Origin: 38-11 sp927435965 | Lineage (GTDB): Bacteria; Bacillota; Clostridia; Tissierellales; Dethiosulfatibacteraceae | Reading direction: 5' to 3' | Assembly: GCA_927435965.1 (NCBI GenBank) | Contig: CAKMKB010000131.1 | Span: forward strand, 1-24,813 | Length of the DNA stretch: 24,813 bases | Notes under the pieces: generated by a model | The model's input: only the letters and a program-made list of their open reading frames with translations | Database searches by the model: none | What the model was told of the DNA's origin: nothing | In this document: one piece after another, positions 15,157 to 22,522 of the stretch | Layout: each line of letters begins with the position of its first letter | How positions within the stretch are numbered: the stretch's first letter is position 1 | Made by a program: the position numbers and the translations under genes

Positions 15157-15201
15157 AATACGTGCCTCCAAAATCAAATTTCATGTACTAATATATACCC
15201 T

Positions 15202-15251
15202 AAAAAAATGAATCTATTCAGTATTGAGGTTCAATAATAAATTGGATTCAT
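15202..15251 (-). terminator. terminator of the carrier-peptidase-nitroreductase operon
   Basis: On the minus strand ATGAATC (15251-15245) pairs with GATTCAT (15214-15208) and is followed by a run of seven T (15208-15202). The loop holds a second small stem, TATTGA-ACC-TCAATA. It starts 1 base after the nitroreductase stop codon. Confidence 0.5.
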
Positions 15252-15252
15252 C

Positions 15253-15999
15253 TCACACCTTCCCGACAGGTGACAGATATACCGCAAACTCATCTTCTCC
15301 GTCTAAATGCAATAAGTCATCCAATAGCTTCTGATCATAGGCTGCAATGGCACATGTGCCACATCCTATGGCCTCACATGCCAAATAAAGATTCTGGCAT
15401 ATATGACCAGCATCCAGTAGCATCGGCTTATGGGACCGTTCATTATAACGCCACTCTCCTCTATAAGGTACCACCGACCAAACAAATGCCACTGCGCAAT
15501 TTCCCGCGAACTTTTGTTTTCTCGCAGCTAATGCCATCGTCCTGTCCATGTTCTCAGGTGTGTACACATAGGCAAGCTGATGCGTCAACGGCAGATAGCG
15601 ATAAATGCCTCTTTTCAATCCCTCCACCTTGTTAACCATCAGATTTGTTTCGTAGGGATGTCTTGCACCAGCCGATGGTACAGTTCTCATTGTGGCATAT
15701 TGATCACCGGCAACAGATTTTACACCCTGTGTGCTCCAAAGTAAAAACGACAATTCCTCTAAAGAAATCGCCTCATCTTTGAATTTTCTGTGACTGACTC
15801 GGTCATTGATGATATCCAAAATATGTATCTTCACAAAAATATCATCCCCAAATTCTGGCAAGGCAATCACGTCCTCAGGGTTTTTAACTGGATTGGAGAG
15901 CGGTGGTTGAGGCTTCCCCTCCATTTGATCACTGCTAAAAGCTTCATTTTCTGTAAACGTTGATTTTAACAATTTGCGTTGCTCTGTTGTTCTACTCAT
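15253..15999 (-). CDS. SagB/ThcOx-type nitroreductase-family oxidoreductase
   Basis: 248 residues of the nitroreductase superfamily, SagB-like branch (FMN-dependent). The FMN-phosphate motif SHRKF is at 69-73, SAGARHPYE at 109-117 is the branch signature, and GHICQNLYLACEAIGCGTCAI follows in the C-terminal half. In thiazole/oxazole-modified peptide clusters SagB oxidises azolines, but no cyclodehydratase (SagC/D) or precursor peptide is seen here, so a stand-alone reductase or dehydrogenase is more likely. The gene overlaps the end of the peptidase gene by 8 bases and is the last of a three-gene operon. Confidence 0.88.
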   Translation of the reverse strand: MSRTTEQRKLLKSTFTENEAFSSDQMEGKPQPPLSNPVKNPEDVIALPEFGDDIFVKIHILDIINDRVSHRKFKDEAISLEELSFLLWSTQGVKSVAGDQYATMRTVPSAGARHPYETNLMVNKVEGLKRGIYRYLPLTHQLAYVYTPENMDRTMALAARKQKFAGNCAVAFVWSVVPYRGEWRYNERSHKPMLLDAGHICQNLYLACEAIGCGTCAIAAYDQKLLDDLLHLDGEDEFAVYLSPVGKV

Positions 16000-17077
16000 T
16001 TGATTCTCCTCCTATAATAGCTATTATAGCCTGTTTGAAATCCTCTCTGGCTTTATCCTGCCACTTTTTTTCTGTTGGATAATATAACTCCTGAAAATCA
16101 CGTCTTATTTTTTTATCTGCTTTGATACTGCATTTTTTGTGTGCTAGATTATTCTCGAAAATCATAGTTTTAAGACTCCTGATCTGATCTGTCATACTAT
16201 CACCATATGTTCCGAATTCGAAACATGTACCATAAAAATCAGTCGCTGATCTTTTCTCGTAATATTTACGGTACATGTAATCCATCATATCACCGTTTAT
16301 TTCATAAAATTCATCAGCTGTTGCCTGAAGGATCCGTGGATAATCTAACTTGTTTTTCCAAAAGCTCAAAGGTCTCTTATCCTGGGGGCTGTTTAGGATA
16401 GTCATCTGGTCCCTAGGCCCATACCCGCTGTGGAGGTCTATCCATGTCAATTGATCCAGTGGTATGTCCATTAATTCGTCAATCTCTTTCATCAAGTAAT
16501 CAGTTTCGGTTTGAATGCCATTCCCTGAATAGTATATGCCTTCAGGCTTTTCCGATTGTCCTTTCAATGATGCTGCTCTTACGCCAGATGTTCCGGCTCC
16601 TAGGATAAATCGAATCAGCTTGACATAGAACTTCAAACTTGCTAATCCATAATTACTTATAGCATAAGGTTTGAAAAAATCATAATGTTTTATATAATCA
16701 TCATTTTCAAATTTAGCTTTTCCAACACCAAATGTCCGGTTCAGATCCACATTGTTGCTGTTTACCCTTCGATTATGCTTCATTGCCCATGGATTGAGGC
16801 AGTGGTAAATCCTTATTTCTGTGTGATTAGTGTCCATGCCATCAATCAGCTCATTTAGAAAAAGATACACTAAATCGCTTCCGATAAATCCCTCGATGCC
16901 ATGGAGACCTGTGGATAGCACCAACATCTTTTTCCTCTCTTTATTTGCGTGAATCGTATATCGGTCCGTTATTTCATCCACACCATATATCTTCTGATGG
17001 CATTCGATAAAGTAATGCTCTCTTAGCTCTTCAATCTTATATGCAATCAGTTTTCTTTTATTATCATAGCTTAGCAT
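15992..17077 (-). CDS. M14-like zinc carboxypeptidase family protein (DUF2817)
   Basis: 361 residues from ATG 17077, which follows GGGGTG at a usable distance; an in-frame ATG at 17089 would add four residues and overlap the carrier gene. In the shorter numbering the metal-binding pair His59/Glu62 is in LHGIEG, NNVDLNR is at 108-114, the third ligand His216 is in IDLHSGYG, and the likely catalytic Glu287 is in FEFGTYG. DUF2817 proteins are predicted M14-fold hydrolases acting on amide bonds of amino acids or peptides. No signal peptide, so cytoplasmic. Being placed between a carrier and a nitroreductase, it may cleave whatever the carrier imports; this is inference. Confidence 0.85.
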   Translation of the reverse strand: MLSYDNKRKLIAYKIEELREHYFIECHQKIYGVDEITDRYTIHANKERKKMLVLSTGLHGIEGFIGSDLVYLFLNELIDGMDTNHTEIRIYHCLNPWAMKHNRRVNSNNVDLNRTFGVGKAKFENDDYIKHYDFFKPYAISNYGLASLKFYVKLIRFILGAGTSGVRAASLKGQSEKPEGIYYSGNGIQTETDYLMKEIDELMDIPLDQLTWIDLHSGYGPRDQMTILNSPQDKRPLSFWKNKLDYPRILQATADEFYEINGDMMDYMYRKYYEKRSATDFYGTCFEFGTYGDSMTDQIRSLKTMIFENNLAHKKCSIKADKKIRRDFQELYYPTEKKWQDKAREDFKQAIIAIIGGESNE

Positions 17078-17078
17078 G

Positions 17079-18467
17079 TTACACCCCATATCCCATTGCC
17101 AGACCCAATGCCAGAAATCCTACCGACAATAGCATAAGAATTATCTGGAACCCAATAATCCATTTAAACCATTTCATATAGCTTACATTACTGATACCCA
17201 ATCCAATCAATAGTACGGCATTGGTCGGATATAGTATATTGCTGAAGCCGTCTCCAAATTGAAATGCTAAAACCGCCAATTGGCGTGAAACACCAGCCAG
17301 ATCCATCAGTGGTGAAAGAATAGGCATCATTAAAAAAGCCTTGGCGCTTCCAGACCCGATGAAAAAATTCAGAAGCATAGTCATGCCGTAGCTTCCTACC
17401 AAAGCAACCAATCTGGAAGAATTCTCAATCATCAAAGAGGCGTTGTACAAAATGGTATCCATGATTCCACCAGACACAATGATATACTTGACGCTTGTTG
17501 CCAGCAAGATAAGCACGATTCCAGGAGACATAGCCTTTGCGCCATTGAACCAGTTTTTCAGTATATCCTTGGTTTTTATACTCATCATTAGATTGCTGCC
17601 AAAGGAAGCGACTAGGAAAAAAAATCCAATCAACGGCAAAACAATCGCCTGAATAAAAGGAATAAATGGAGATGCCAATACTGTAACAAGCATTATAGAC
17701 ATCACAGTAAGAAAAAACCTCACGGCCCTCGGATCGGTCATGTCTTGTTTGAACACCCTTACGTCGGACACGATGTTGGTATCAATTTTCTTAGCATATC
17801 GACTGACAAACAAAAATGTGAGTAAATACATAACAAGAAAAATAAATAGCCTATAGAATGACCCTGAAAATGCGGGTAATCCAGCTATTTCCTGTGCTAT
17901 ACCGACAGTAAAAGGATTGGTGACAGCTGCAGAAAATCCAATTCCAGTCGATAACAAAGTCATTCCAAGGCCTGTCATAGTATCCCATCCCAAGTTTATA
18001 GCGAGCATAACCATGATTGGTATGAGAGGAATCACCTCTTCAAAAATACCGATAAAAGAACCAACGGACATGAATACAAAAATGATGATCCCAAGTAGCA
18101 AGTATTTTTTCTCCGAATAGCGCTCAACAACGGATGCAATGATGCTCTTTAGAATTCCTGATTGATTCAATAGATGTATGGATCCTCCTATAATCAATAA
18201 AAACATGACAATAGCAATAATCATAACACCGTCACTACTACCCAAAACCATAAAAGGAGCGGCTATCCACCTCCAGATAGGCAGTTTTTCAGCATCTGTC
18301 TGTTGGTAGGTGCCTGCGATTACCGTTCCATCGATGTTTCTATCGAACGCACCTGTTGGAATCACTTGAGTCAAGACACCAGACAGCACAATCAATACCA
18401 ATAGTATAACAACTGCAATCATAAAGGTCTTCATACCTATCTTTAATTCAGCGTTATTGGTCTCCAT
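17079..18467 (-). CDS. YfcC/DcuC-family carrier (PF03606)
   Basis: 462-residue membrane protein of the YfcC family, whose members are annotated as C4-dicarboxylate or basic amino-acid carriers. It shows an N-terminal helix followed by LTQVIPTGAFDR and a hydrophilic loop with GTYQ, then about 11 more hydrophobic segments. Signature stretches include SVGSFIGIFEEVIPLIPIMV, GFSAAVTNPFTVGIAQEIAGLP and NFFIGSGSAKAFLMMPI with LAFQFGDGFSNILYPTNAVL near the end. Start ATG follows AAGGAAGGGTG. First gene of a tight operon with the M14-like peptidase and SagB-like enzyme, so the substrate is perhaps an amino-acid conjugate or peptide. Confidence 0.9.
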   Translation of the reverse strand: METNNAELKIGMKTFMIAVVILLVLIVLSGVLTQVIPTGAFDRNIDGTVIAGTYQQTDAEKLPIWRWIAAPFMVLGSSDGVMIIAIVMFLLIIGGSIHLLNQSGILKSIIASVVERYSEKKYLLLGIIIFVFMSVGSFIGIFEEVIPLIPIMVMLAINLGWDTMTGLGMTLLSTGIGFSAAVTNPFTVGIAQEIAGLPAFSGSFYRLFIFLVMYLLTFLFVSRYAKKIDTNIVSDVRVFKQDMTDPRAVRFFLTVMSIMLVTVLASPFIPFIQAIVLPLIGFFFLVASFGSNLMMSIKTKDILKNWFNGAKAMSPGIVLILLATSVKYIIVSGGIMDTILYNASLMIENSSRLVALVGSYGMTMLLNFFIGSGSAKAFLMMPILSPLMDLAGVSRQLAVLAFQFGDGFSNILYPTNAVLLIGLGISNVSYMKWFKWIIGFQIILMLLSVGFLALGLAMGYGV

Positions 18468-18504
18468 AGCACCCTTCCTTCAAAAGAAATTTTTGATTTA
18501 TTTT

Positions 18505-18533
18505 ATCATATTTAACGAATAATATCTAATCAA
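18505..18533 (-). promoter_or_regulatory. promoter of the carrier-peptidase-nitroreductase operon
   Basis: Minus strand: -35 TTGATT (18533-18528), 17-base spacer, -10 TATGAT (18510-18505). The -35 overlaps the last codons of the upstream amidase gene; no terminator is seen between that gene and this promoter. Confidence 0.5.
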
Positions 18534-19246
18534 TCATACAACCCTGCCCTGTCATGAATTACAAAAATTCGAATCATATCCTTCGTCAATCTTAAACTAT
18601 TTCCATCTCCCATTAGATAGCCCTTTGCCACCAGTTTTGCTACAGTCTTCTTTCCCCACTCAGGAACGCTTTCAATACCGTCGTAGTAATCAAGAGCTGG
18701 TCGAATCCTATTCTCTAGAAACCTCTCCCAGTCTTTCTGCCAAGTATTTTCAGATAGCAGTATCCTACGTGGGCAGAGCTTTTCTGAATGGCTGTAAAAC
18801 CGATGAGGTTTTATGGCCGATTCATCAAATCCGAAGTGACGCTTGAGTGCCACAATCAACCTGATTGCATTTCTCTCAGCTTTAGGGTAATCCTTATTCT
18901 CAGCAATCTCAATGCCTATAGTAGATGTGTTGCCTGGTCCACGTTCCCCGTCTCCAGCATGATGCCCTTGCTCATTCAGTGGCAGATGCTGAACGATTCT
19001 ATCATGGCTGACGGTTATATGCCAACTCTTGTATACTTCGCTCCTATTCTCCAGGTTTTGAAGGTATTGTCCATGAGCAAGAGCGCCTGCTGATGGTGCA
19101 GTGTTGCCTGTGTTATGAAGGGTTATGCCTTTTGGTGTCATTGGTTTCAAAGTTCTGACGTTTGGTTTACCATTAGTCTGGATAATGGACACCTGAACAG
19201 GTATGCCATTTATCTCTTCCAATTGAATCAGTCCATCTTTAATCAT
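18530..19246 (-). CDS. N-acetylmuramoyl-L-alanine amidase (Amidase_2)
   Basis: 238 residues. The zinc amidase domain (about 35-165) has ligands His44 (LHNTGN), His148 (PHRFY) and Cys158 (KLCP), with the conserved HHAGDGERGPGN loop at 95-106 and IGIEIAEN at 110-117. It cleaves the bond between muramic acid and the stem peptide L-Ala. The tail (193-238) has VPEWGKKTVAKLVAKGYLMG and a helical end ending in HDRAGLYD, a pattern common in clostridial endolysin-like amidases. No signal peptide is visible, which fits a phage- or gene-transfer-derived lysin or a holin-dependent enzyme, but no other phage genes are nearby. A strong AAGGAGGTG site precedes the ATG. Confidence 0.92.
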   Translation of the reverse strand: MIKDGLIQLEEINGIPVQVSIIQTNGKPNVRTLKPMTPKGITLHNTGNTAPSAGALAHGQYLQNLENRSEVYKSWHITVSHDRIVQHLPLNEQGHHAGDGERGPGNTSTIGIEIAENKDYPKAERNAIRLIVALKRHFGFDESAIKPHRFYSHSEKLCPRRILLSENTWQKDWERFLENRIRPALDYYDGIESVPEWGKKTVAKLVAKGYLMGDGNSLRLTKDMIRIFVIHDRAGLYD

Positions 19247-19304
19247 ATGAACACCTCCTTAGCATTAAATACCCATAGAGGCGTTCATTACTAACTCTTA
19301 ATAG

Positions 19305-19757
19305 TTAAAACTTTGATTTGTCGTAATTAAAAGGAATACTTGTTCCGACAACCACGTCTTCGATTTTTTCTATTATCAGCCAGTCATCCATATTGCCTTG
19401 ATGATCGAATTCCAGAGGTTCAATTTTTTCTACGTTTTCAAATTCTACAAGGCAAAGACATTTTTTATGCCATCGTTTTTTCTGGTTTTTACTCAGATTT
19501 AGAGATCCTTGATTATCCATCAAGATTTTCTCAATCTCTTCATCTGATAATTTTACATAATTCTGAACATCTACCACATCTGCTTTGGCAGAAATCTTTG
19601 CTGATCCCTTTTCCATAAAATATAGCTTTTCACCTTTAAAGACTCTGCTGTGAGGAATTTTTCGTCCCGCGGCACCTCTTACAACCATCGTCTTGGAACC
19701 ATCCATGATTTTGCCCAGCACCTTTTCCTTATTATCACAATATACTAAGTGAACCAT
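19305..19757 (-). CDS. ASCH/PUA-like domain protein
   Basis: 150 residues. The start VHLVYCDNKEKVLGKIMDGSKTMVVR, the segment FKGEKLYFMEKGSAKISAKADV and the closing WHKKCLCLVEFENVEKIEPL have the beta-strand layout and spacing of ASCH/PUA-like folds, which bind RNA or modified nucleotides. I recognise it as a conserved clostridial protein of unknown role rather than by a catalytic motif. Start ATG follows an AAGGAGGCGG site. It has its own promoter and is 58 bases upstream of the amidase, with which it may be co-transcribed. Confidence 0.7.
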   Translation of the reverse strand: MVHLVYCDNKEKVLGKIMDGSKTMVVRGAAGRKIPHSRVFKGEKLYFMEKGSAKISAKADVVDVQNYVKLSDEEIEKILMDNQGSLNLSKNQKKRWHKKCLCLVEFENVEKIEPLEFDHQGNMDDWLIIEKIEDVVVGTSIPFNYDKSKF

Positions 19758-19815
19758 ATGATTTCACCGCCTCCTTTATTTGTTGTATTCTAGAAGTAGA
19801 ATCATCTTGTCTATA

Positions 19816-19844
19816 ATTTTATCAAATAATTTGTTTGATGTCTT
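19816..19844 (-). promoter_or_regulatory. promoter of the ASCH-like gene with palindromic spacer
   Basis: Minus strand: -35 AAGACA (19844-19839), 17-base spacer, -10 TAAAAT (19821-19816). The spacer is itself an almost perfect palindrome, TCAAACAAATTATTTGA (minus strand), a position suited to a repressor. Confidence 0.45.
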
Positions 19845-19898
19845 GATTTTTATCCTCAATCTTTTGTTTGATTATTTATTTCTCAATAATCCAATTTA

Positions 19899-19936
19899 TG
19901 GTATACTTTAGATATCGTATCATGTGTTAATGATAC
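19899..19936 (+). promoter_or_regulatory. promoter and inverted repeat upstream of the large SLH gene
   Basis: Extended -10 TGGTATACT (TATACT at 19902-19907); the -35 is poor. Ten bases further on, a perfect inverted repeat GTATCAT-GTGTTA-ATGATAC (19917-19936) covers the expected start of transcription: an operator or a 5' mRNA hairpin. A ribosome binding site AGGAGG follows at about 19960. Confidence 0.45.
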
Positions 19937-19969
19937 AAATATGTTTTCACCAAATTCAGGAGGTCGCCT

Positions 19970-21502
19970 ATGAAAATGAGACAGATGATGGCCATTGTCA
20001 TGACGATTGTTTTTTTATTGGTTATGATTACTACGGCTTACGCAGCACCATTTACCGACATTGAAACCAACCCTCACAAATCAGCCATTGTTGAAATGGC
20101 TCGACTTGGGATATTGGAAGGTGTGGGTAATAACGAGTTTGCACCAGAAGTGGAATTGAACCGGGCAGCAGCAGCCAAAGTTGCAGCTTTTCTTCTAGGA
20201 TATACAGAGGAAGATGCCCAGGAAGCAGCAGAGTTGGATCCTCTCTTCAATGATGTTCACAAAGGCATGGGTCAACATGAATGGGCTTTAGGGTGGATCA
20301 ATCTGGTAGCAAATGAAGGCATTATCATTGGTATGCCGGGAGGCAACTACGAGCCTGGAAGCCCACTTCAGATGGTCCAGTGGGTTACTATCCTCATCAG
20401 AATCCTAGAGCACGAAGAAGCTGGAATGACTTGGCCGGATGGCTATAACCAGAAGGCTTCAGATCTAGGCTTGTCTGAATGGCTGGACTATAATGGGTCG
20501 TCCATTGTCAATCGCGCTGAAATGGCAAGAATGACAACCACTGCCATATTTGATGTAGAGAGACCCGATGGTCAGAAAATCATTGACATAGTGGAATTTA
20601 AAATTGTGGAATTTGAAGATGAAGAGCCAAATGATCAAGAACCACAAATCTATCCGGATACGGATTTATCTGTGACATTGGACAAGAATCTAGTTCCTGC
20701 CGGGGGTGGACAAACAATACAAATAACAGCGACAGTCACCCATGGTCCAAACCATTTGCCTGTTTCAGGAGCCAATGTGGAGTTTTTTGCAAATGCAGAT
20801 GATAATGACAGACGTCAATACCTTTCCGCAATAAATGCAACAACCGATTCAAATGGCAAAGCTACCGTTACCTACACCACATTAGCAGCGGATGACGGCA
20901 AGCAGCTTATGTTCATGACGAACACACCGACTGAAGAGGGATGGATTGATGTACCGACCTATGCATTGGCTTCCAACACAGCTTCTTTGATTGAAGGAAG
21001 AGTGATCAATCCATTCACTGGAGAAGCAGTACCTAATGCTGATGTTGCAGTTACTGGAGATGGTTATTATCAAAAAGTTACGGTAGACAGTACCGGTCGT
21101 TATTCTGCAGCAGTCAATGCCGGCAATTATTTCATCCAATATAGGATTAATGTCAGTGGAGATGTTCCTTATACAGGAGAATTCAGCGGTTCTCACTCTG
21201 ATCTGAAAAGCAATGGCGATTTGCTATATATGATCAAAAAGGACCTTGTTTCGGGACAGAGCTATTCACTCCAATCAGAAATGGGAATCATAACAGGCGT
21301 CACCAATTTGTCCGCCGGATCCGAAATCTACATTATTGCTATTGAAACCGGTGATACTGTTATCGCCAACATCGGTGCGAATGGAAGGTTCATGATAACT
21401 CTCCCACCTGGAAACTATGAGATCAACGGAGCTGGTGGTCATGTAATGAAAGCAAGTTTCATGGTAGAAAAAGGGAAAATAAACGATACCGGCAGTATCT
21501 GA
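19970..21502 (+). CDS. secreted SLH-domain protein with Ig-like and carboxypeptidase-regulatory-like domains
   Basis: 510 residues. Signal peptide with AYA-AP cleavage near residue 26. Three SLH modules: 26-80 (FTDIETNPHKSAIVEMARLG and NNEFAPEVELNRAA), 90-148 (FNDVHKGMGQHEWALGWI) and about 160-195. A short acidic linker (200-228) leads to a bacterial Ig-like domain of the Big_1 kind (232-320: SVTLDKNLVPAGGGQTIQIT, PVSGANVEF, TDSNGKATVTYT). Two carboxypeptidase-regulatory-like beta-sandwiches follow (about 340-400 with EGRVINPFTGEAVPNADVAV, and 438-500). The protein is expected on the cell surface, held by SLH modules to wall polymer, with the Ig-like parts as a stalk or binding region. Ends before a bidirectional terminator. 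Confidence 0.9.
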   Translation: MKMRQMMAIVMTIVFLLVMITTAYAAPFTDIETNPHKSAIVEMARLGILEGVGNNEFAPEVELNRAAAAKVAAFLLGYTEEDAQEAAELDPLFNDVHKGMGQHEWALGWINLVANEGIIIGMPGGNYEPGSPLQMVQWVTILIRILEHEEAGMTWPDGYNQKASDLGLSEWLDYNGSSIVNRAEMARMTTTAIFDVERPDGQKIIDIVEFKIVEFEDEEPNDQEPQIYPDTDLSVTLDKNLVPAGGGQTIQITATVTHGPNHLPVSGANVEFFANADDNDRRQYLSAINATTDSNGKATVTYTTLAADDGKQLMFMTNTPTEEGWIDVPTYALASNTASLIEGRVINPFTGEAVPNADVAVTGDGYYQKVTVDSTGRYSAAVNAGNYFIQYRINVSGDVPYTGEFSGSHSDLKSNGDLLYMIKKDLVSGQSYSLQSEMGIITGVTNLSAGSEIYIIAIETGDTVIANIGANGRFMITLPPGNYEINGAGGHVMKASFMVEKGKINDTGSI

Positions 21503-21528
21503 TATCTATAATCAGCTTTAGACTTAAA

Positions 21529-21573
21529 AAAATCAAAAAACAAAAGGGACGGTTCCTTTTGTTTTTTGATTTT
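21529..21573. terminator. bidirectional terminator, copy 1 of a 33-base repeated hairpin
   Basis: A 21-bp stem (one G-T pair) with CGG loop, flanked by T runs on both strands. The core 21535-21567 is identical to 22463-22495. It closes the SLH gene on plus and the tRNA transcript on minus. Confidence 0.8.
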
Positions 21574-21614
21574 ATTTTTACTTTTTTAATATGAAAACTC
21601 CATACTACTAATAT

Positions 21615-21690
21615 TGGAGCTAAGGAAGGGAATCGAACCCTCGACCTATTGATTACGAATCAATCGCTCTACCAACTGAGCTACCTCAGC
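21615..21690 (-). tRNA. tRNA-Thr (anticodon CGT)
   Basis: 76 bases with encoded CCA. Cloverleaf: acceptor GCTGAGG/CCTTAGC, D-arm GCTC/GAGC, anticodon arm ATTGA/TCAAT with loop TTCGTAA (anticodon CGT, reads ACG), T-arm GAGGG/CCCTT with loop TTCGATT. It stands alone, transcribed antisense to its neighbours, from the promoter at 21702-21730 to the hairpin at 21529-21573. Confidence 0.95.
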
Positions 21691-21701
21691 ATCACATCAC
21701 T

Positions 21702-21730
21702 ATTATAGTACTGGTGAAATTATTATTCAA
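21702..21730 (-). promoter_or_regulatory. promoter of tRNA-Thr
   Basis: Minus strand: -35 TTGAAT (21730-21725), 17-base spacer, -10 TATAAT (21707-21702), 12 bases before the mature tRNA 5' end. Confidence 0.7.
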
Positions 21731-21767
21731 TAATTATAGAAAAACAACAAGAAAATAAAAATAGGTG

Positions 21768-21796
21768 TTGACTATTGATAATCATTATCATATAAT
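21768..21796 (+). promoter_or_regulatory. promoter of the WrbA-like flavodoxin gene
   Basis: -35 TTGACT (21768-21773), 17-base spacer, -10 TATAAT (21791-21796). The spacer contains a Fur box. Confidence 0.75.
21776..21790. promoter_or_regulatory. Fur box (7-1-7) in promoter spacer
   Basis: TGATAATCATTATCA matches the Bacillus-type Fur consensus TGATAATNATTATCA at every position. It fills the gap between -35 and -10, so Fur with iron would block RNA polymerase. PerR and Zur boxes differ from this sequence (PerR reads TTATAATNATTATAA). Confidence 0.8.
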
Positions 21797-21838
21797 AGGT
21801 ACTATCGAATTACATTACATCAATTAAGGAGAATACCA

Positions 21839-22441
21839 ATGAAAAATGTAAAAATATCAATTGTTTATTATAGCGCTACAGGTATCAACTATCAAATGGC
21901 CAGCTGGGCAAAAGAAGCAGCAGAAGAGACAGGAGCGGAAGTTAGATTTGTAAAGGTCCAGGAACTGGCCCCTGAAGCTGTCATCAACTCAAATCCTGCA
22001 TGGAAAGCCAATGCAGAAGCCACAAGCGACATACCTTTGGCAACCTCTGACGACCTGGATTGGGCTGATGCCATTCTATTCAGTGTCCCAACCCGATTCG
22101 GAAATATGGCTTCCCAGATGAAGCAATTTATTGATATACAGGGAGGTCTTTGGTCTCAAGGAAAATTGGCTGATAAGGCTGTTTCAGCTATGTCATCAGC
22201 TCAAAATCCTCATGGAGGTCAGGAGGCAACCATACTATCTTTGTATACATCCATGATGCATTGGGGTGCTATTATTGTTCCTACCGGATATACCGACCCT
22301 TCAATATTCAAAGCTGGAGGCAATCCTTACGGTACATCTGTCAGCCAAGGTCCTGATGGGAAAATGGTAGAAGATGTAAAAGATGCTGTATTCCACCAGA
22401 CAAGACGATTGATTGAAACTGCTGGTAGGTTGAAGAGATAA
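21839..22441 (+). CDS. WrbA-like flavodoxin family NAD(P)H:quinone oxidoreductase
   Basis: 200 residues. Flavodoxin-like FMN-binding start VKISIVYYSATGINYQMA (phosphate loop at about 9-15), WADAILFSVPTRFGNMASQMKQFID typical of WrbA, then SAMSSAQNPHGGQEATI and MHWGAIIVPTGY. WrbA enzymes reduce quinones by two electrons with NAD(P)H. The promoter holds a perfect Fur box, so expression should rise when iron is short, like flavodoxins that replace ferredoxin. AAGGAG site before the ATG; single gene followed by a bidirectional terminator. WrbA proper versus a related flavodoxin-fold reductase is not settled. Confidence 0.9.
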   Translation: MKNVKISIVYYSATGINYQMASWAKEAAEETGAEVRFVKVQELAPEAVINSNPAWKANAEATSDIPLATSDDLDWADAILFSVPTRFGNMASQMKQFIDIQGGLWSQGKLADKAVSAMSSAQNPHGGQEATILSLYTSMMHWGAIIVPTGYTDPSIFKAGGNPYGTSVSQGPDGKMVEDVKDAVFHQTRRLIETAGRLKR

Positions 22442-22462
22442 ACAAAATTTAGTTAGTTAAAC

Positions 22463-22495
22463 AAAAAACAAAAGGGACGGTTCCTTTTGTTTTTT
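22463..22495. terminator. bidirectional terminator, copy 2 of a 33-base repeated hairpin
   Basis: A 15-bp stem (one G-T pair) with CGG loop and a T run at each end, identical over 33 bases to 21535-21567. It separates the flavodoxin gene from the convergent phaC. Confidence 0.8.
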
Positions 22496-22522
22496 ATGTT
22501 TTTTGATATTCAACAATGTAGT

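Noticed and set aside
15253..18467. Azole-modified peptide (RiPP) cluster around the SagB-like gene
   Set aside because: No YcaO cyclodehydratase, SagC-like protein, precursor peptide or dedicated exporter; the carrier is YfcC type and the hydrolase is M14-like.
18530..19757. Prophage remnant suggested by the endolysin-like amidase
   Set aside because: No holin, tail, capsid, integrase or attachment repeats are nearby, and such amidases are common as chromosomal genes in Clostridia.
21615..21690. tRNA-Thr as an integration site of a mobile element
   Set aside because: No integrase and no direct repeat of the tRNA 3' end were seen on either side; neighbours look like ordinary chromosomal genes.
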